Shown here: one piece after another, positions 8,203-18,531 of the stretch
Position numbering within the stretch: position 1 is the first letter of the stretch
Layout: every line of letters begins with the position of its first letter
DNA from: Chryseobacterium sp. MA9
GTDB taxonomy: Bacteria > Bacteroidota > Bacteroidia > Flavobacteriales > Weeksellaceae
Reading direction: 5' to 3'
DNA: 64,000 bases
NCBI RefSeq assembly: GCF_024399315.1
Contig: NZ_CP075170.1
Coordinates: 1,550,001-1,614,000 of the forward strand
Notes under the pieces: model-generated
Told to the model about the DNA's origin: nothing
The model's database searches: none
What the model saw: only the letters and a program-made list of their open reading frames with translations
Program-made: the position numbers and the translations under genes

Positions 8203-11200
8203 TTACTCTGAAATTGCAACATTACTTCCTTTTGTATGAGCATTCATCTGTGGCGCATAGTAATTCTGCATGGTAGTGATTCCGTTGGAAAACTTCCCTG
8301 ATGCATTGGCAACTACGTCATATTCAAAAACATATTTTCCTTTTGGCATGTATTGAATATAGAAATTGGTAGAGGCATCTTTAGTTGACTGATAGTACCC
8401 AAGATTATTTTTCCACTGATACCCGGATAATACGTCTACAGGTTCAAATCCTGCCGCACGCATATCTTTAATATGGATAAATTCCATGGCTCTGTCTGTA
8501 TTCAGAATCATTCTTACAGTTACTTTATCTCCTACTTTCAATGGTGTTTCAGAAGAGATTTTCTGAAGTTCTTCTCCGTTTACGGTTTTTACTTTTTTAT
8601 AAAGTTCTTTCGTTACAGAAATATAATTTTCAGAAGATTTGATTTTATCAAGGTCTTCATAATACTGCCAGAACAATCCTCCCTGAACAATTCCAGGACC
8701 TGGTTTTGTAATGGTCACGGATGCTAAGTTTTTATCTATAGCTTCTGGTTTCAATGTTGATTTCACATACCCTGTAGCCTGTGTCTGGGGGGCTAGTTCT
8801 TTTCCTCCCCAAATGATAGTAGCTTTATCACTTTCTGCTCCTGTCCACGATTTTCCTGAATTTAGAATAGTAAAGATCACTTCTGCTGTCCCTCTTGAGC
8901 TTCCCCATGAGTTCACTTCCTTCTGAGTTACCAGCCAGATTTTTACGTCTTCAATAAAACTTGGGTCATTAGATTTTAACTTGTTGAATGCTTCTAATGC
9001 TCCAGCGTGGTTTACTACCTTTGAACCGAACCATCCCCAGTCATTAAGATTTTGCTTCCAGTAAACACCTTGTGTTTTTGTATCCGTAGACGTTTCTTTA
9101 AGATAGGTCATCAATTTATCAGATACATCTTTCAGACCGTAATCATTCATTAACAATGCTGCACGGTGAAGTCCGAAGAATGTGAAGTCTGTGATCTTTG
9201 CTGTCTTTGCTTTTTGTTTAACTAACGTTTTCAGGGTAGCACCTTTTCCTTTCAATGGATATTGTTTTTCCCAGTAGTTTCTGGTGTCCAGATAATCCAT
9301 TGCCCAGTTATTCCAAACATTGCCTTTCTTTACATCAAAATATTTGTTGACTTCATTGTCTACATACTGAATAAGTTTAGCCACAAGACTGTTTTGTTCT
9401 GAGTTTTGATAGTCTTTTGCATTATCTTTTAACCATGAATTGATTTTCCCTAAGTTTTTAAGGATATATAATGATGTTCCGTAAGAACTTGGATAACCAG
9501 GATACCATGAGAATCCGCCATCCGGATTCTGCAGTTTTTTGAAATCATCCCAATCCTGATTGATAGAGTTCTTCATCGTATTGACATCAAATAACAATGC
9601 CAGTTTCTGCATCTGTTCTCCTTCATTTTTGCTTTCCAATACCCAAGGAGTTTCTTCCAGCAACAACTGTTTAAGTTCCTGATTTTTTTCAAGATTTGAA
9701 TTCAATAATCCTTTATTCTGATATTCTTCAAAAACCGTTTTCATTTTCGGATTGGCTTTGAATATTTCTGAAGCCAGCACATCCGCAAACCATTTATTAA
9801 AGATCACATCTGCAGAATTATTCTGATCATTTTTCAGACTTGGAAGGGCAAACATGATCTCCCAGATCGGATTGGTTGTCAGTTCTAGTGTATTGGAAAC
9901 ATTAGAAGCTGTTGTGGATGTATTGTTTTTAAGGTTATCCAGTACAAATGTTTTGGTTTCACCTTCTTTCACAAAAACAGGAACAGCATCGGTTACCAGC
10001 ATTCTGTTTGGCAATATGGCAACGGCCTGTTGTTCTCCGTCAGAATACGCACCAGCTTTAGCAACCACTTTGAAAATAATAGAGGAAACATTGTCCGGAA
10101 CTTTCAATTTCCATGTAAGTGCACTGCTTCCGTTTTCATTTAAACTGAAATTTTGTGCTCCTGAACTCATTCCAAATTTTGAAGAAATATTCTCATTGGT
10201 AAATGCATCCAGAATTTGTAATTCGGCAGAACCGTTTAGTTTTTTATCTGTAAGGTTGGATAACTTCGACTGCAGATTCAGTTCATCACCTTCTCTCAGG
10301 AATCGCGGATAATTTGGAGTTACCGAGAATTCTTTTTGTGTTACCACTTCTTTTTCCAATGTCGCAGCTCTTGCATCCTGGGTATGCGCCAAGAACATCA
10401 GTTTCCATTTTGTCAACGCTTCCGGAGAAGTGAATTCAAAGCTTACATTTCCTTCCGCATCAGTTTTCAGATTAGGATAGAAGAAAGCAGTTTCGTTCAG
10501 ATTCTTACGGACAGCTACTTTGTCCAGGTCTTTTTTTACATCATCATGATCTAAAATACCGTCTGCATTAGATGCCATTGCATCTACCGCTTTATTCCTC
10601 ACAACTTCTTGTGCAACTGCTGCTCTGGCAGTTTTAAATTTCGCACCTGCAATTGGTGATGGTGGAAGTTCATAAGCCGGGGATTTAACACCTTCTCTAT
10701 TTTGAAGCCCTGCAACTTCTCCCTGCAATATGTACAAAAAGTCACCATCAAACCAGTTAAACTGTGGAACCTGTACATATTTGTCTTCAAAATATCTCAG
10801 CCTTTTCTGATAGTTTTGCTGCTGCAGGTAATTGTTGATACCATATGAAGTAACGATCACAAATGGTGTGTACAATTTTCTCCAACTAAAACTGTTTGCG
10901 GCAAACTGATCCAGAGACATATCATACATATTGGCCAATACCTCAGCATTGATCTTTTCATTATCATTTCCGGTTACTTTTACCGTCCATTTTTCCTTAG
11001 AATTCGGTTCCAGTTTGTCTCTGAAAGTTACCGTTTCAATTTTTAAAGGTTTTTCTGTGTCTTTTATATTTAAAGCTGCAGATTCTGTTCTCACGTCATT
11101 AAATGCAACCAGCTGGAACTGCAGATTCAGTGCAGATACACTTTTGTCTTTAGGAATTTCAACAGTATATTCCAATATCCCTTTTTTCATCTGATGAACT

Positions 11201-14109
11201 TCTGAAACCGTTTTTCCGGATCCATCTTGTACAAAAACATTCACTAATGCATCAGGAATTGCTGAGAATACATAAACTTTAGCCTTCTCTCCTCTTGACA
11301 ATTCTTCTTTCGGAGCAATAACTGTAAGGAATGTTTTCTGAGCTGGCTTTAAAGAAGTTTTATCCCAAACACTGAAATTCTGAGCACTTTTGATAGTGTC
11401 TTTCCCTTCAATATTGGAAAGTTCCAGCTGGTAATCTCCTGCTTCCAGTTTTCCTAAATCAAGATTTGTTGAAAGCTGAGCGTTGTCAGCAGATGGCTGC
11501 TGCTGTCTTTCAACCAATACTTTTTCTGTTTTCCAATTCTTGATCTCATCATTTTTATCAAAAAGATCATGTGGAAATTTGCTGATAAATTCTTCTTTTG
11601 AATATTTTGGTAGATTCTGAACATCAGACTTGAAATTATCTCTGAAAATCCTGTCCGGAGCTATTAGTTTTGATAACTTAACCTGATATGGTTTCTTAAG
11701 ATTCTGATCATTATAGTTCTTGGTTTCTACCTTCACTTTCACATTTTCATCTGCAAAAGTATTGCTGATGTTTTCTGCCTGAATGTAGTGAGAAACCGAA
11801 GCTACTTTCAATTGAGTATTTGCAGTCTGCGTTTCTCCATTGATGTCTGTAACAGAAGCATTGATGGCGTAGTTATCAATTTGTATCCCTTCCAGTTTTT
11901 CATCTTTTTTAAGTTCCAAACGGATAATAAATTCTCCTTTTTCATTGGTCTTTGCTTCACCCAGAATTGAGTTTTCATTATCATTGTCCTGTGGATACCA
12001 GCTGAAATACCTCCATCTGATATTCTGTTTTTTGATTTCATAGTTTACTGTAGTATTATTCAGCGGAACCCCGGAGAACATTACTGCTTTTCCTTTCAAT
12101 TCTATAGTCTGACCATATTTATACTCCTCTTTTACAGGATCAAAGGTGACTTCAAACTTAGGTCTTTTGTATTCTTCTACCCTGAAATTTTTATATCCCT
12201 GGCTTTCACCGTCTATTCTCAGATAAAAATTACCATTCAGTTTTCCTTTCGGAAGGATAAAGCTTCCATGATAAGAACCAAATTCATTGGTGGTAAAATC
12301 CTGCGAAGAAACCTCTTCACTATTGGTATTCAGTAAAGTGATTTTCTGTTTTAATCCTGAAAGAACAGATTCAACTTCTTTATTGATTCTGGTATTAATT
12401 ACCTTGAAATAAACAGTCTGTCCGGGACGGTAAATTCCTCTGTCTATGAAAATCTGGGCAGCTGAACGGGTTTGTTTGTTAGGGTTATAATCGTCAGCAT
12501 AGCCTCTGTTTCCATAGACCTGCATGATCTGAAAATCATTTGTCTTAGGCTGTTGGATCAGGATAGTTCTGTAATAATCTTTATTTTCAGAAGAAGGGAA
12601 CTTAAATACTCCGTTTGCATTTGTTGTTCCTTCAATTTTAGTTAACGTTTTATTGGAAACAAATTCATAAAATCTAAGACCTTCATTCGTTAATGGTTTA
12701 CCATTTTCACTGTTAACCAATTTCAATTCATCTGCAAGAGGTTTTCTGTCTGTTTTAGACTGGTAAATGATCTTGTTTCCTGAAACCAAAAAGTAAAAAT
12801 TCTGTCTGGAATCCGTATCTTTCATATCAGCTCCGGCAACCGTAAATTCAGCAACATAGACTCCTGAAGGAAGGGGTTTCACTTCCAATGAGGTTTTATG
12901 ATTCTGATAATCCTTAGGATCCGGAAGCTGGAATGTTTCTTTCCTTACCAGATTTTTCTTTAATTTTCCAAAGGTATTGGAATAAGAGTCCTGAACGTAT
13001 TGAAGCAATGGTGTAAAATCGTCTTTCACTTCATAAATATTCAGGGTAAATTCTGATACATTCTGATATTGTGCAACAAAATGAATGGGCATGTTGCTCT
13101 GAGTCTGTACTTCATATTTCAAAGTCAGATACGGATTGACAATTTGTGCTTCCTTGCTTTTGATATTCTCAATAAATGGAGACTTCGGATATTCATTTTT
13201 AGCCTGGGCAGCCAATGCAATAGCTTCTTTAGGTTTTTTTTGTCCGATCAGCTCATCCATGATATCCCCCATGATCATCACCTTATAATCCCCTTCTACG
13301 TCAGACTTCAGCAAATCCTGAAGCTGTTTAAGCTTATCTTTACAGTGATTGAAGTTACAGTTCTCTGCAATCTTTTCTTTCATGAAGTACAGCTTTGCAT
13401 TTCCGGTATTCTGAGCAATCAGTTCATCATAAATGGCATTGATTGTAATGCGGTTTGCTGTCAGTTCATTTTTTGTGAAAATATTGTTTTCAGATAAAAA
13501 CGCTACTTTCTTTATCGCATACCAGTCAGACAATGTTGGAAAATAGGCTATGTCTCCTGTACCAGAAAAAATATTTTTATATTTTTCCAGAGCAATCTTT
13601 TTCATTTCAGGTTTCTCCTGATCAAGTTCCTGGAAGCTTTTTATCAAATAATTTTTAAAATCAAGCTTGCTCCAGGTTTCAATCTGTGAAATATCCTGAG
13701 AATTGATATTGGTTCTTCCGTTTATTTTCCATGAGTTCTGGCTGTAATAATCCATGAAAAAGCCATTCAGTAAAACTTTGTATAATAATTTTCCATCCCC
13801 GCTCATTTTACCTTCTGCATCTTTAAGCTTTTTAAAAAATTGGGAAGCGGAATCGTTCTGATCATCATCCACCGTTTGGTTTACAATACTGAACTCCGCT
13901 TTCAGAGACCGGATCAGTTCAAAAGTATTATTTTCTTTCATCGCTTGTTTTTGTATGTCTAAAATGATGGGAAGATTAGATTTATAAGCTCCTTTTGTAC
14001 TGTTTTCAGCCACTTTTTTCCATTGGGTATCGTAATATTTCTGTGCGGATACCGTTGAAAAGCTTAGCATTAATAGCAAAAGCAGAAAAATCTTGGAAAA
14101 TCTTTTCAT
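8203..14109 (-). CDS. Alpha-2-macroglobulin-like protein lacking the thioester
   Basis: 1968 aa with signal peptide 'IFLLLLLMLSFSTVSAQ'. Residues ~30–400 are helical. The macroglobulin MG2 hallmark 'IFIDRGIYRPGQTVYFK' lies near residue 555, the A2M domain 'FFYPNLKTDAEGNVSFEF' near 1205, 'YPRFLREGDEL' near 1260, and the alpha/alpha toroid ('GGFSWYPGYPSSYGTS') near 1530. Where thioester-bearing relatives have CxEQ, this protein reads 'NDQNNSADVIFNKWFA' (~1425), with no Cys. It should therefore trap proteases, if at all, without covalent capture, as in YfaS-type relatives. Bacterial A2M proteins guard the periplasm or surface. The start is only 18 bp from the divergent UbiA-like start. Confidence 0.9.
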   Translation of the reverse strand: MKRFSKIFLLLLLMLSFSTVSAQKYYDTQWKKVAENSTKGAYKSNLPIILDIQKQAMKENNTFELIRSLKAEFSIVNQTVDDDQNDSASQFFKKLKDAEGKMSGDGKLLYKVLLNGFFMDYYSQNSWKINGRTNINSQDISQIETWSKLDFKNYLIKSFQELDQEKPEMKKIALEKYKNIFSGTGDIAYFPTLSDWYAIKKVAFLSENNIFTKNELTANRITINAIYDELIAQNTGNAKLYFMKEKIAENCNFNHCKDKLKQLQDLLKSDVEGDYKVMIMGDIMDELIGQKKPKEAIALAAQAKNEYPKSPFIENIKSKEAQIVNPYLTLKYEVQTQSNMPIHFVAQYQNVSEFTLNIYEVKDDFTPLLQYVQDSYSNTFGKLKKNLVRKETFQLPDPKDYQNHKTSLEVKPLPSGVYVAEFTVAGADMKDTDSRQNFYFLVSGNKIIYQSKTDRKPLADELKLVNSENGKPLTNEGLRFYEFVSNKTLTKIEGTTNANGVFKFPSSENKDYYRTILIQQPKTNDFQIMQVYGNRGYADDYNPNKQTRSAAQIFIDRGIYRPGQTVYFKVINTRINKEVESVLSGLKQKITLLNTNSEEVSSQDFTTNEFGSYHGSFILPKGKLNGNFYLRIDGESQGYKNFRVEEYKRPKFEVTFDPVKEEYKYGQTIELKGKAVMFSGVPLNNTTVNYEIKKQNIRWRYFSWYPQDNDNENSILGEAKTNEKGEFIIRLELKKDEKLEGIQIDNYAINASVTDINGETQTANTQLKVASVSHYIQAENISNTFADENVKVKVETKNYNDQNLKKPYQVKLSKLIAPDRIFRDNFKSDVQNLPKYSKEEFISKFPHDLFDKNDEIKNWKTEKVLVERQQQPSADNAQLSTNLDLGKLEAGDYQLELSNIEGKDTIKSAQNFSVWDKTSLKPAQKTFLTVIAPKEELSRGEKAKVYVFSAIPDALVNVFVQDGSGKTVSEVHQMKKGILEYTVEIPKDKSVSALNLQFQLVAFNDVRTESAALNIKDTEKPLKIETVTFRDKLEPNSKEKWTVKVTGNDNEKINAEVLANMYDMSLDQFAANSFSWRKLYTPFVIVTSYGINNYLQQQNYQKRLRYFEDKYVQVPQFNWFDGDFLYILQGEVAGLQNREGVKSPAYELPPSPIAGAKFKTARAAVAQEVVRNKAVDAMASNADGILDHDDVKKDLDKVAVRKNLNETAFFYPNLKTDAEGNVSFEFTSPEALTKWKLMFLAHTQDARAATLEKEVVTQKEFSVTPNYPRFLREGDELNLQSKLSNLTDKKLNGSAELQILDAFTNENISSKFGMSSGAQNFSLNENGSSALTWKLKVPDNVSSIIFKVVAKAGAYSDGEQQAVAILPNRMLVTDAVPVFVKEGETKTFVLDNLKNNTSTTASNVSNTLELTTNPIWEIMFALPSLKNDQNNSADVIFNKWFADVLASEIFKANPKMKTVFEEYQNKGLLNSNLEKNQELKQLLLEETPWVLESKNEGEQMQKLALLFDVNTMKNSINQDWDDFKKLQNPDGGFSWYPGYPSSYGTSLYILKNLGKINSWLKDNAKDYQNSEQNSLVAKLIQYVDNEVNKYFDVKKGNVWNNWAMDYLDTRNYWEKQYPLKGKGATLKTLVKQKAKTAKITDFTFFGLHRAALLMNDYGLKDVSDKLMTYLKETSTDTKTQGVYWKQNLNDWGWFGSKVVNHAGALEAFNKLKSNDPSFIEDVKIWLVTQKEVNSWGSSRGTAEVIFTILNSGKSWTGAESDKATIIWGGKELAPQTQATGYVKSTLKPEAIDKNLASVTITKPGPGIVQGGLFWQYYEDLDKIKSSENYISVTKELYKKVKTVNGEELQKISSETPLKVGDKVTVRMILNTDRAMEFIHIKDMRAAGFEPVDVLSGYQWKNNLGYYQSTKDASTNFYIQYMPKGKYVFEYDVVANASGKFSNGITTMQNYYAPQMNAHTKGSNVAISE

Positions 14110-14127
14110 ATATATTAATTTTGATAA

Positions 14128-14883
14128 ATGAACATCTTAAAAATACTGAAAAAAACTGTTATAGACAGCCAATTTTATGTCTCTCTTATGGGAACTCTTT
14201 TTGCAGTATTTTTCATGAAAGAGCAAAACACATTCCGTTTCCCTACTTTTGCACTTATTTTCATCACTTATTTCAGTGGTTATCTGTATACTAAATATCA
14301 ATACACCAAGCATTTCTACAAAATAGTGGTCATCAATGCAATTGCAGGAATCACATGTGCTTTTTTAATCATTCATAATCATAATGAAATCAGGCTTTTG
14401 AAATGGTTTATTATTGTAGTATTAGGACTTCTCTATAACAGTTTTTTTCTGGATGTTTATATCCGGAAAATTCCACTGCTCAAAGTTTTTTATGTTGGAT
14501 TAGTCTGGGCTTTGGTCAACTGCTGGCTCACCCTTCCGGAATTCAGTGTTTCCATTTTTCTGATCAGCTTTTTCTTTATCACCGCACTTGTGCTTCCTTT
14601 TGATATCCGGGATATGAATAGTGATACGGTAAAAACCTTTCCTATGCTGATAGGTGTTCAGAATACCAAATACATTGCCTATGCACTTGTTTTCATAAGC
14701 AATATCATCGGATTTTTTTATCTTGAAATACCTTATGCCATAGCTTTTTTTATGGCCAGCATTGTAACTTATATTCTCATCTATTTCTCTGATAATAAAA
14801 GAGATGACAGCTATTTTTCATTCGGGGTAGAAACTTGTTCGGCACTTCCTTTTTTATTTTTACTAATAATGGAGTATTTTTGA
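14128..14883 (+). CDS. UbiA-like prenyltransferase family membrane protein
   Basis: 251 aa with about eight membrane segments. 'LPFDIRDMNSDTVKTFPMLIG' carries the second Asp-rich motif of UbiA-type prenyltransferases (D..D…D), followed by 'GVQNTKYIAYALVF'. I cannot find a clear first NDxxD motif, so catalytic competence is uncertain; many Bacteroidota homologues are annotated only as UbiA-like. recF starts 3 bp after its stop, so the two are probably co-transcribed. It diverges from the A2M gene with only 18 bp between start codons. Confidence 0.7.
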   Translation: MNILKILKKTVIDSQFYVSLMGTLFAVFFMKEQNTFRFPTFALIFITYFSGYLYTKYQYTKHFYKIVVINAIAGITCAFLIIHNHNEIRLLKWFIIVVLGLLYNSFFLDVYIRKIPLLKVFYVGLVWALVNCWLTLPEFSVSIFLISFFFITALVLPFDIRDMNSDTVKTFPMLIGVQNTKYIAYALVFISNIIGFFYLEIPYAIAFFMASIVTYILIYFSDNKRDDSYFSFGVETCSALPFLFLLIMEYF

Positions 14884-14886
14884 CAA

Positions 14887-15966
14887 ATGATTATCAAGAA
14901 GCTTTCCCTTTACAATTTCAAAAACCACTCTGAGAAAAAATTTGAATTTTCACCACAAATCAATTGCTTTGTGGGCAATAACGGTGTGGGAAAGACCAAT
15001 ATTCTTGACGCCCTGCATTATTTATCGGTAGGAAAAAGCTTCCTGGGAAATACAGATATCAATAATATTAAAAAAGAAGAAGACTTCTTTACTCTTGATG
15101 CTGAAATTATGAATGATGACAGCGAAGATATCATCAGAATTACCCAGCCGAAAGAAGCTAAAAAGGTGATCAAAAAGAATGATAAGAGCTATGACAGGCT
15201 TGCAGACCATATCGGCTACCTGCCGAGTGTGATGATTTCTCCCTATGATTCCAATCTTATTTCAGATTCAGGGGAAAGCAGACGAAAGTTTCTGGATGCA
15301 ATGATTTCTCAAACGGATTCAGAATATCTTTTTGATCTTATCCAATATCAGAAAACAATTCAACAGCGAAATGCATTACTGAAATATTTTGCAAAAAACA
15401 GAACATGGGATAAAGATTCACTTGAAATTTACGATGACCCTATCACCAGATTTGGGACTAAAATTTTTAAGAAAAGAAAAGAGTTTGTAGAGCAGCTCAA
15501 CCCAATTGTTCAGAATTTCTATCAGATTATTTCCGGCGGAAAAGAAACGGTATCAGTTATTTATGAATCTCATCTGCTGGAAGATTCTTTTGAAAAACTT
15601 TTAAAAGAAAGCCTTGAAAGAGACCGTATGCTGACCTATACTTCAAAAGGAATTCATAAAGATGATCTTCTTTTTGAAATGGATCATATTTTAATCAAAA
15701 AAACAGGGTCTCAGGGGCAGCAGAAATCCTTCCTTATTTCTTTAAAACTGGCTCAGATGAGTCTTGTAAAGGAACTTACAAAAAAGACTCCCATCCTATT
15801 GCTGGATGATATTTTTGATAAGCTTGATGATACGAGAGTTTCACAATTGATTGAGCTGGTAAATAAAGAAAGCTTTGGACAGATTTTCATTACAGACACT
15901 CATCGAGAGCGTACAGAAAGTGTAGTGAAGAAAATTAACGAGGAAAGTATAATTTTTGAAGTGTAG
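14887..15966 (+). CDS. recF: RecF, DNA replication and repair ATPase
   Basis: 359 aa, the usual RecF length. N-terminal 'LYNFKNHSEKKFEF', Walker A GNNGVGKTN (residues 30–38), an ABC-type signature GSQGQQKSFLISLKLAQ (~276) and Walker B 'PILLLDDIFDKLD' (~302). RecF acts with RecO and RecR to load RecA at single-strand gaps. Adjacent to DUF721, as in many Bacteroidota. Start ATG at 14887 is 3 bp after the upstream stop. Confidence 0.97.
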   Translation: MIIKKLSLYNFKNHSEKKFEFSPQINCFVGNNGVGKTNILDALHYLSVGKSFLGNTDINNIKKEEDFFTLDAEIMNDDSEDIIRITQPKEAKKVIKKNDKSYDRLADHIGYLPSVMISPYDSNLISDSGESRRKFLDAMISQTDSEYLFDLIQYQKTIQQRNALLKYFAKNRTWDKDSLEIYDDPITRFGTKIFKKRKEFVEQLNPIVQNFYQIISGGKETVSVIYESHLLEDSFEKLLKESLERDRMLTYTSKGIHKDDLLFEMDHILIKKTGSQGQQKSFLISLKLAQMSLVKELTKKTPILLLDDIFDKLDDTRVSQLIELVNKESFGQIFITDTHRERTESVVKKINEESIIFEV

Positions 15967-16123
15967 TACTTGACAATACAGAAATACTTGATTATAATTA
16001 AAAAAACAAAATATTTAAATTTATTTATCCATACTGTAATATTTTTTATCTTAACTTATCATCCAAAACGAAACTCGAAACCTCAAAGCACTCATCACGC
16101 ACCTTGAAACCTGGACCCCGACT

Positions 16124-16417
16124 ATGAAGAAGAAAAAACGTGAATATCAATCCTCTGAACTGGTAAAATCTTTTGCCAGAATTTATGGTTTTGAACATAA
16201 ACTTGTTGCTTTTGACATTAAAGATTTCCTTGAAGAGTATCTTGATGAAAGCCTTTTCAATGAAATCAGAAGTGTCAATATAGAAAATGAATGTATTATT
16301 ATTAAAATTGATTCTCCTTTACTGAAACATGATTTTAAAATGCGTAAAAGCTTCTATCTCAAAAAGTTCCAGGATAAATTTGGGATAGAAAAATTTAATG
16401 ACCTTCAAATATTATAA
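16124..16417 (+). CDS. DUF721 (DciA-like) protein
   Basis: 97 aa with the DUF721 pattern: 'LVKSFARIYGFEHKL', then 'NECIIIKIDSPLLKHDFKMR' and a C-terminal 'KKFQDKFGIEKFNDLQIL'. DUF721/DciA proteins are linked to loading of the replicative helicase in bacteria lacking DnaC; the link is known for the family and not proved here. It lies 157 bp downstream of recF and ends at a strong hairpin. Confidence 0.85.
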   Translation: MKKKKREYQSSELVKSFARIYGFEHKLVAFDIKDFLEEYLDESLFNEIRSVNIENECIIIKIDSPLLKHDFKMRKSFYLKKFQDKFGIEKFNDLQIL

Positions 16418-16449
16418 TATTATAAGGACACAAAATATATACCTATAGA

Positions 16450-16480
16450 AAAATGCTACCCTCGGGTAGCATTTTTTATT
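16450..16480. terminator. Bidirectional terminator between convergent genes
   Basis: Perfect 11-bp stem AAATGCTACCC (16451–16461) / GGGTAGCATTT (16464–16474) with a 2-nt loop and T-runs on both strands. It serves DUF721 (+) and the 676-aa membrane-protein gene (−). Confidence 0.93.
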
Positions 16481-16487
16481 TTAATTA

Positions 16488-18518
16488 TTAATGTTCTTCT
16501 GATTTATTGGAAATGGTACTACTCATCAAATCATCTGCTTTTTTATCCAATCTGGAACTTAATGGCAGGAAGAATTTCAGCGGATGCTTTGTAAAATATC
16601 TGAAAATTTCTTTATAGATCTCACTTACTTGCCCAAAATTCATTTTTCTTGATCTGAATGCCAGGAACATAGACAAACTGAAACTTACCAGGAAGTTGAA
16701 GAAACCAATCAGGAAAACTGTTACAAAAGACATCCAGAACGTATAAGAATCTACTGAAAAATCTTTCCCATACAATCCCAACGCAAAGTTACCCGCTGCA
16801 AAGGTGATGTGTCTGATATCCAGATCTAGCCCGAAAAACATTCCTACCGGAGCTGTTGCCCCAAGGAACACCCCAAACCAAAAGTTGGAAACAATTCCAG
16901 GCCAGTTTTTAGCGTAATATTTTGAAAGTCCTTTTGCGAATTTCTTTCCGAAAAAGCTTCTGATTGAAAGGTTCTTGGCAATTCTTTCAGGAATCTGGTA
17001 AAACACGGAATTGTTCCCGATATTCCCTGAAATAATCCCTGAAATAAAAAGATAAAACCCTGCAATACTTGCATGCAGAATCGCTTTTGATTTAAAAGGA
17101 TCAAGGTCTTTTAACAATTTATCAGATCTGTCTACAGCCAGGTTTTGTGAGAAAAATACATCCAGCCCGTAAATAATGGCAAGTGCCACCGGAAAAGCAA
17201 GCAATACATTTCCTACAAAGGCAATAAACTGACTTCGGAATAATTTAGATACCAAATGGGCAAACTCAGTATTATTTCTTTGAGCCTTTCCTTCTTCAGA
17301 CAATACTTTTGTCATGGTAGCGGCAGTCATTGCCGGTTGTTTTGTAGCAAGGGTAAAGCCCATCAGATAGATCATCACGAATCCCATTGCATAGTTCATA
17401 GAGTATAGAAAAGCGTGCGAAAAGTCACTTCCGGGGATATACCCGTACAGCATTTTCAAAACACAAAGTGCTCCTACAATGATTCCGCCTCCACTCGCCT
17501 TGTAGAACATCGTCATATACTCCTTCCGGGTAGAAGTGATGTAATGAGTCCCGGCTTCTGCAGTGTGATTAGTAATAAGGTGGGAAATCAGCCTTGTACT
17601 ATCATTAATCAGATCAGAAATATTATTTTTATGAGATTTATAGCTCAGAATATTAAAAATCAACTGTTTAGATTTTATCAGAACATCTTCATCCGTATCA
17701 ATGACCAATAACTGCACGATATCATAAATTCGTTCAGTCTGCTGGCGGATCTTAAGCAGGGATTGGTTAATTTTTCCGGAAATACCATATTTGGCAGAAT
17801 TTTTAAAAGCAATATTTACAAATTCCTGGCATTGTTCTGCATAGATTTTAATCTGCTTATATCTGCTGTCTTTGGAATGCAGCTGAAGTTCAGGATCTTT
17901 TACCAGGTCTTCCGCTAATGTTTCCAGCTCGTTCTGAAGCGCAAGAAACGGATTATCCAGATTTCTGTACTGCGGAGCCATTCTCACCACTTCCACTTCC
18001 ATAGCCATTCCCGTAACCCTCCAGGAAAGAATATTCATAGAGAAAATAAGTTCTTTCTTCACATTGGATTTCAGTATAAAATCTGAAGCTCCCAGCATGT
18101 TTAAAAATTCATCAATCTCATTTTCAGGAAGATTATGAAGATACCGAAGATCCTTCTTAGGTCTAAGACTCACATTGTCAATCATAAACCACACTGTTTT
18201 TTCATTTTCAACAGGTGGCAGAACCTTGTTCAGGATTCTTTTTTTAAGTTCCGGAAAGAAGGCATTTTCTGAAAGAATATTAGCTTCCGTCAACGAAAGA
18301 TTGAAAGGTCTTCCTCTAAAAATATTGTGGATATAATGTTTAAAGTTCTCAGCAAAATTAGGATTGCTTCTGAAAAAATTGAGCACATCTGTAAAGTCTG
18401 CCTCTTTGATTGTCTCTAAAAACTCTGCAAAGGGTTCTAAAGAAAGGGTATCATTCTTAAAAGAAAAGTATTTTTTAAGAACTGACTCAAAGTTTGTGCT
18501 GGAATTAAAGAATTTCAT
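16488..18518 (-). CDS. PF10136 'site-specific recombinase' family membrane protein
   Basis: 676 aa. The N-terminal half (~1–330) is soluble and helical. From ~335 there are about seven membrane segments ('ASGGGIIVGALCVLKMLYGY', 'MNYAMGFVMIYLMGFTL'), with the family-typical 'ATKQPAMTAATM'. Databases call this family 'site-specific recombinase' (Gcr), but I see no tyrosine- or serine-recombinase catalytic motif, and a polytopic membrane protein is an unlikely recombinase. Function is effectively unknown. It is the gene after mtgA on the same strand, 13 bp downstream of it. Confidence 0.75.
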   Translation of the reverse strand: MKFFNSSTNFESVLKKYFSFKNDTLSLEPFAEFLETIKEADFTDVLNFFRSNPNFAENFKHYIHNIFRGRPFNLSLTEANILSENAFFPELKKRILNKVLPPVENEKTVWFMIDNVSLRPKKDLRYLHNLPENEIDEFLNMLGASDFILKSNVKKELIFSMNILSWRVTGMAMEVEVVRMAPQYRNLDNPFLALQNELETLAEDLVKDPELQLHSKDSRYKQIKIYAEQCQEFVNIAFKNSAKYGISGKINQSLLKIRQQTERIYDIVQLLVIDTDEDVLIKSKQLIFNILSYKSHKNNISDLINDSTRLISHLITNHTAEAGTHYITSTRKEYMTMFYKASGGGIIVGALCVLKMLYGYIPGSDFSHAFLYSMNYAMGFVMIYLMGFTLATKQPAMTAATMTKVLSEEGKAQRNNTEFAHLVSKLFRSQFIAFVGNVLLAFPVALAIIYGLDVFFSQNLAVDRSDKLLKDLDPFKSKAILHASIAGFYLFISGIISGNIGNNSVFYQIPERIAKNLSIRSFFGKKFAKGLSKYYAKNWPGIVSNFWFGVFLGATAPVGMFFGLDLDIRHITFAAGNFALGLYGKDFSVDSYTFWMSFVTVFLIGFFNFLVSFSLSMFLAFRSRKMNFGQVSEIYKEIFRYFTKHPLKFFLPLSSRLDKKADDLMSSTISNKSEEH

Positions 18519-18531
18519 TAGTACAAAGATA

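Noticed and set aside
9854..10312. 152-codon antisense ORF inside the A2M gene
   Set aside because: No family signal; explained by codon bias of the real gene on the other strand.
16488..18518. A true site-specific recombinase
   Set aside because: The family name suggests it, but the protein is polytopic in the membrane and lacks recombinase catalytic motifs.
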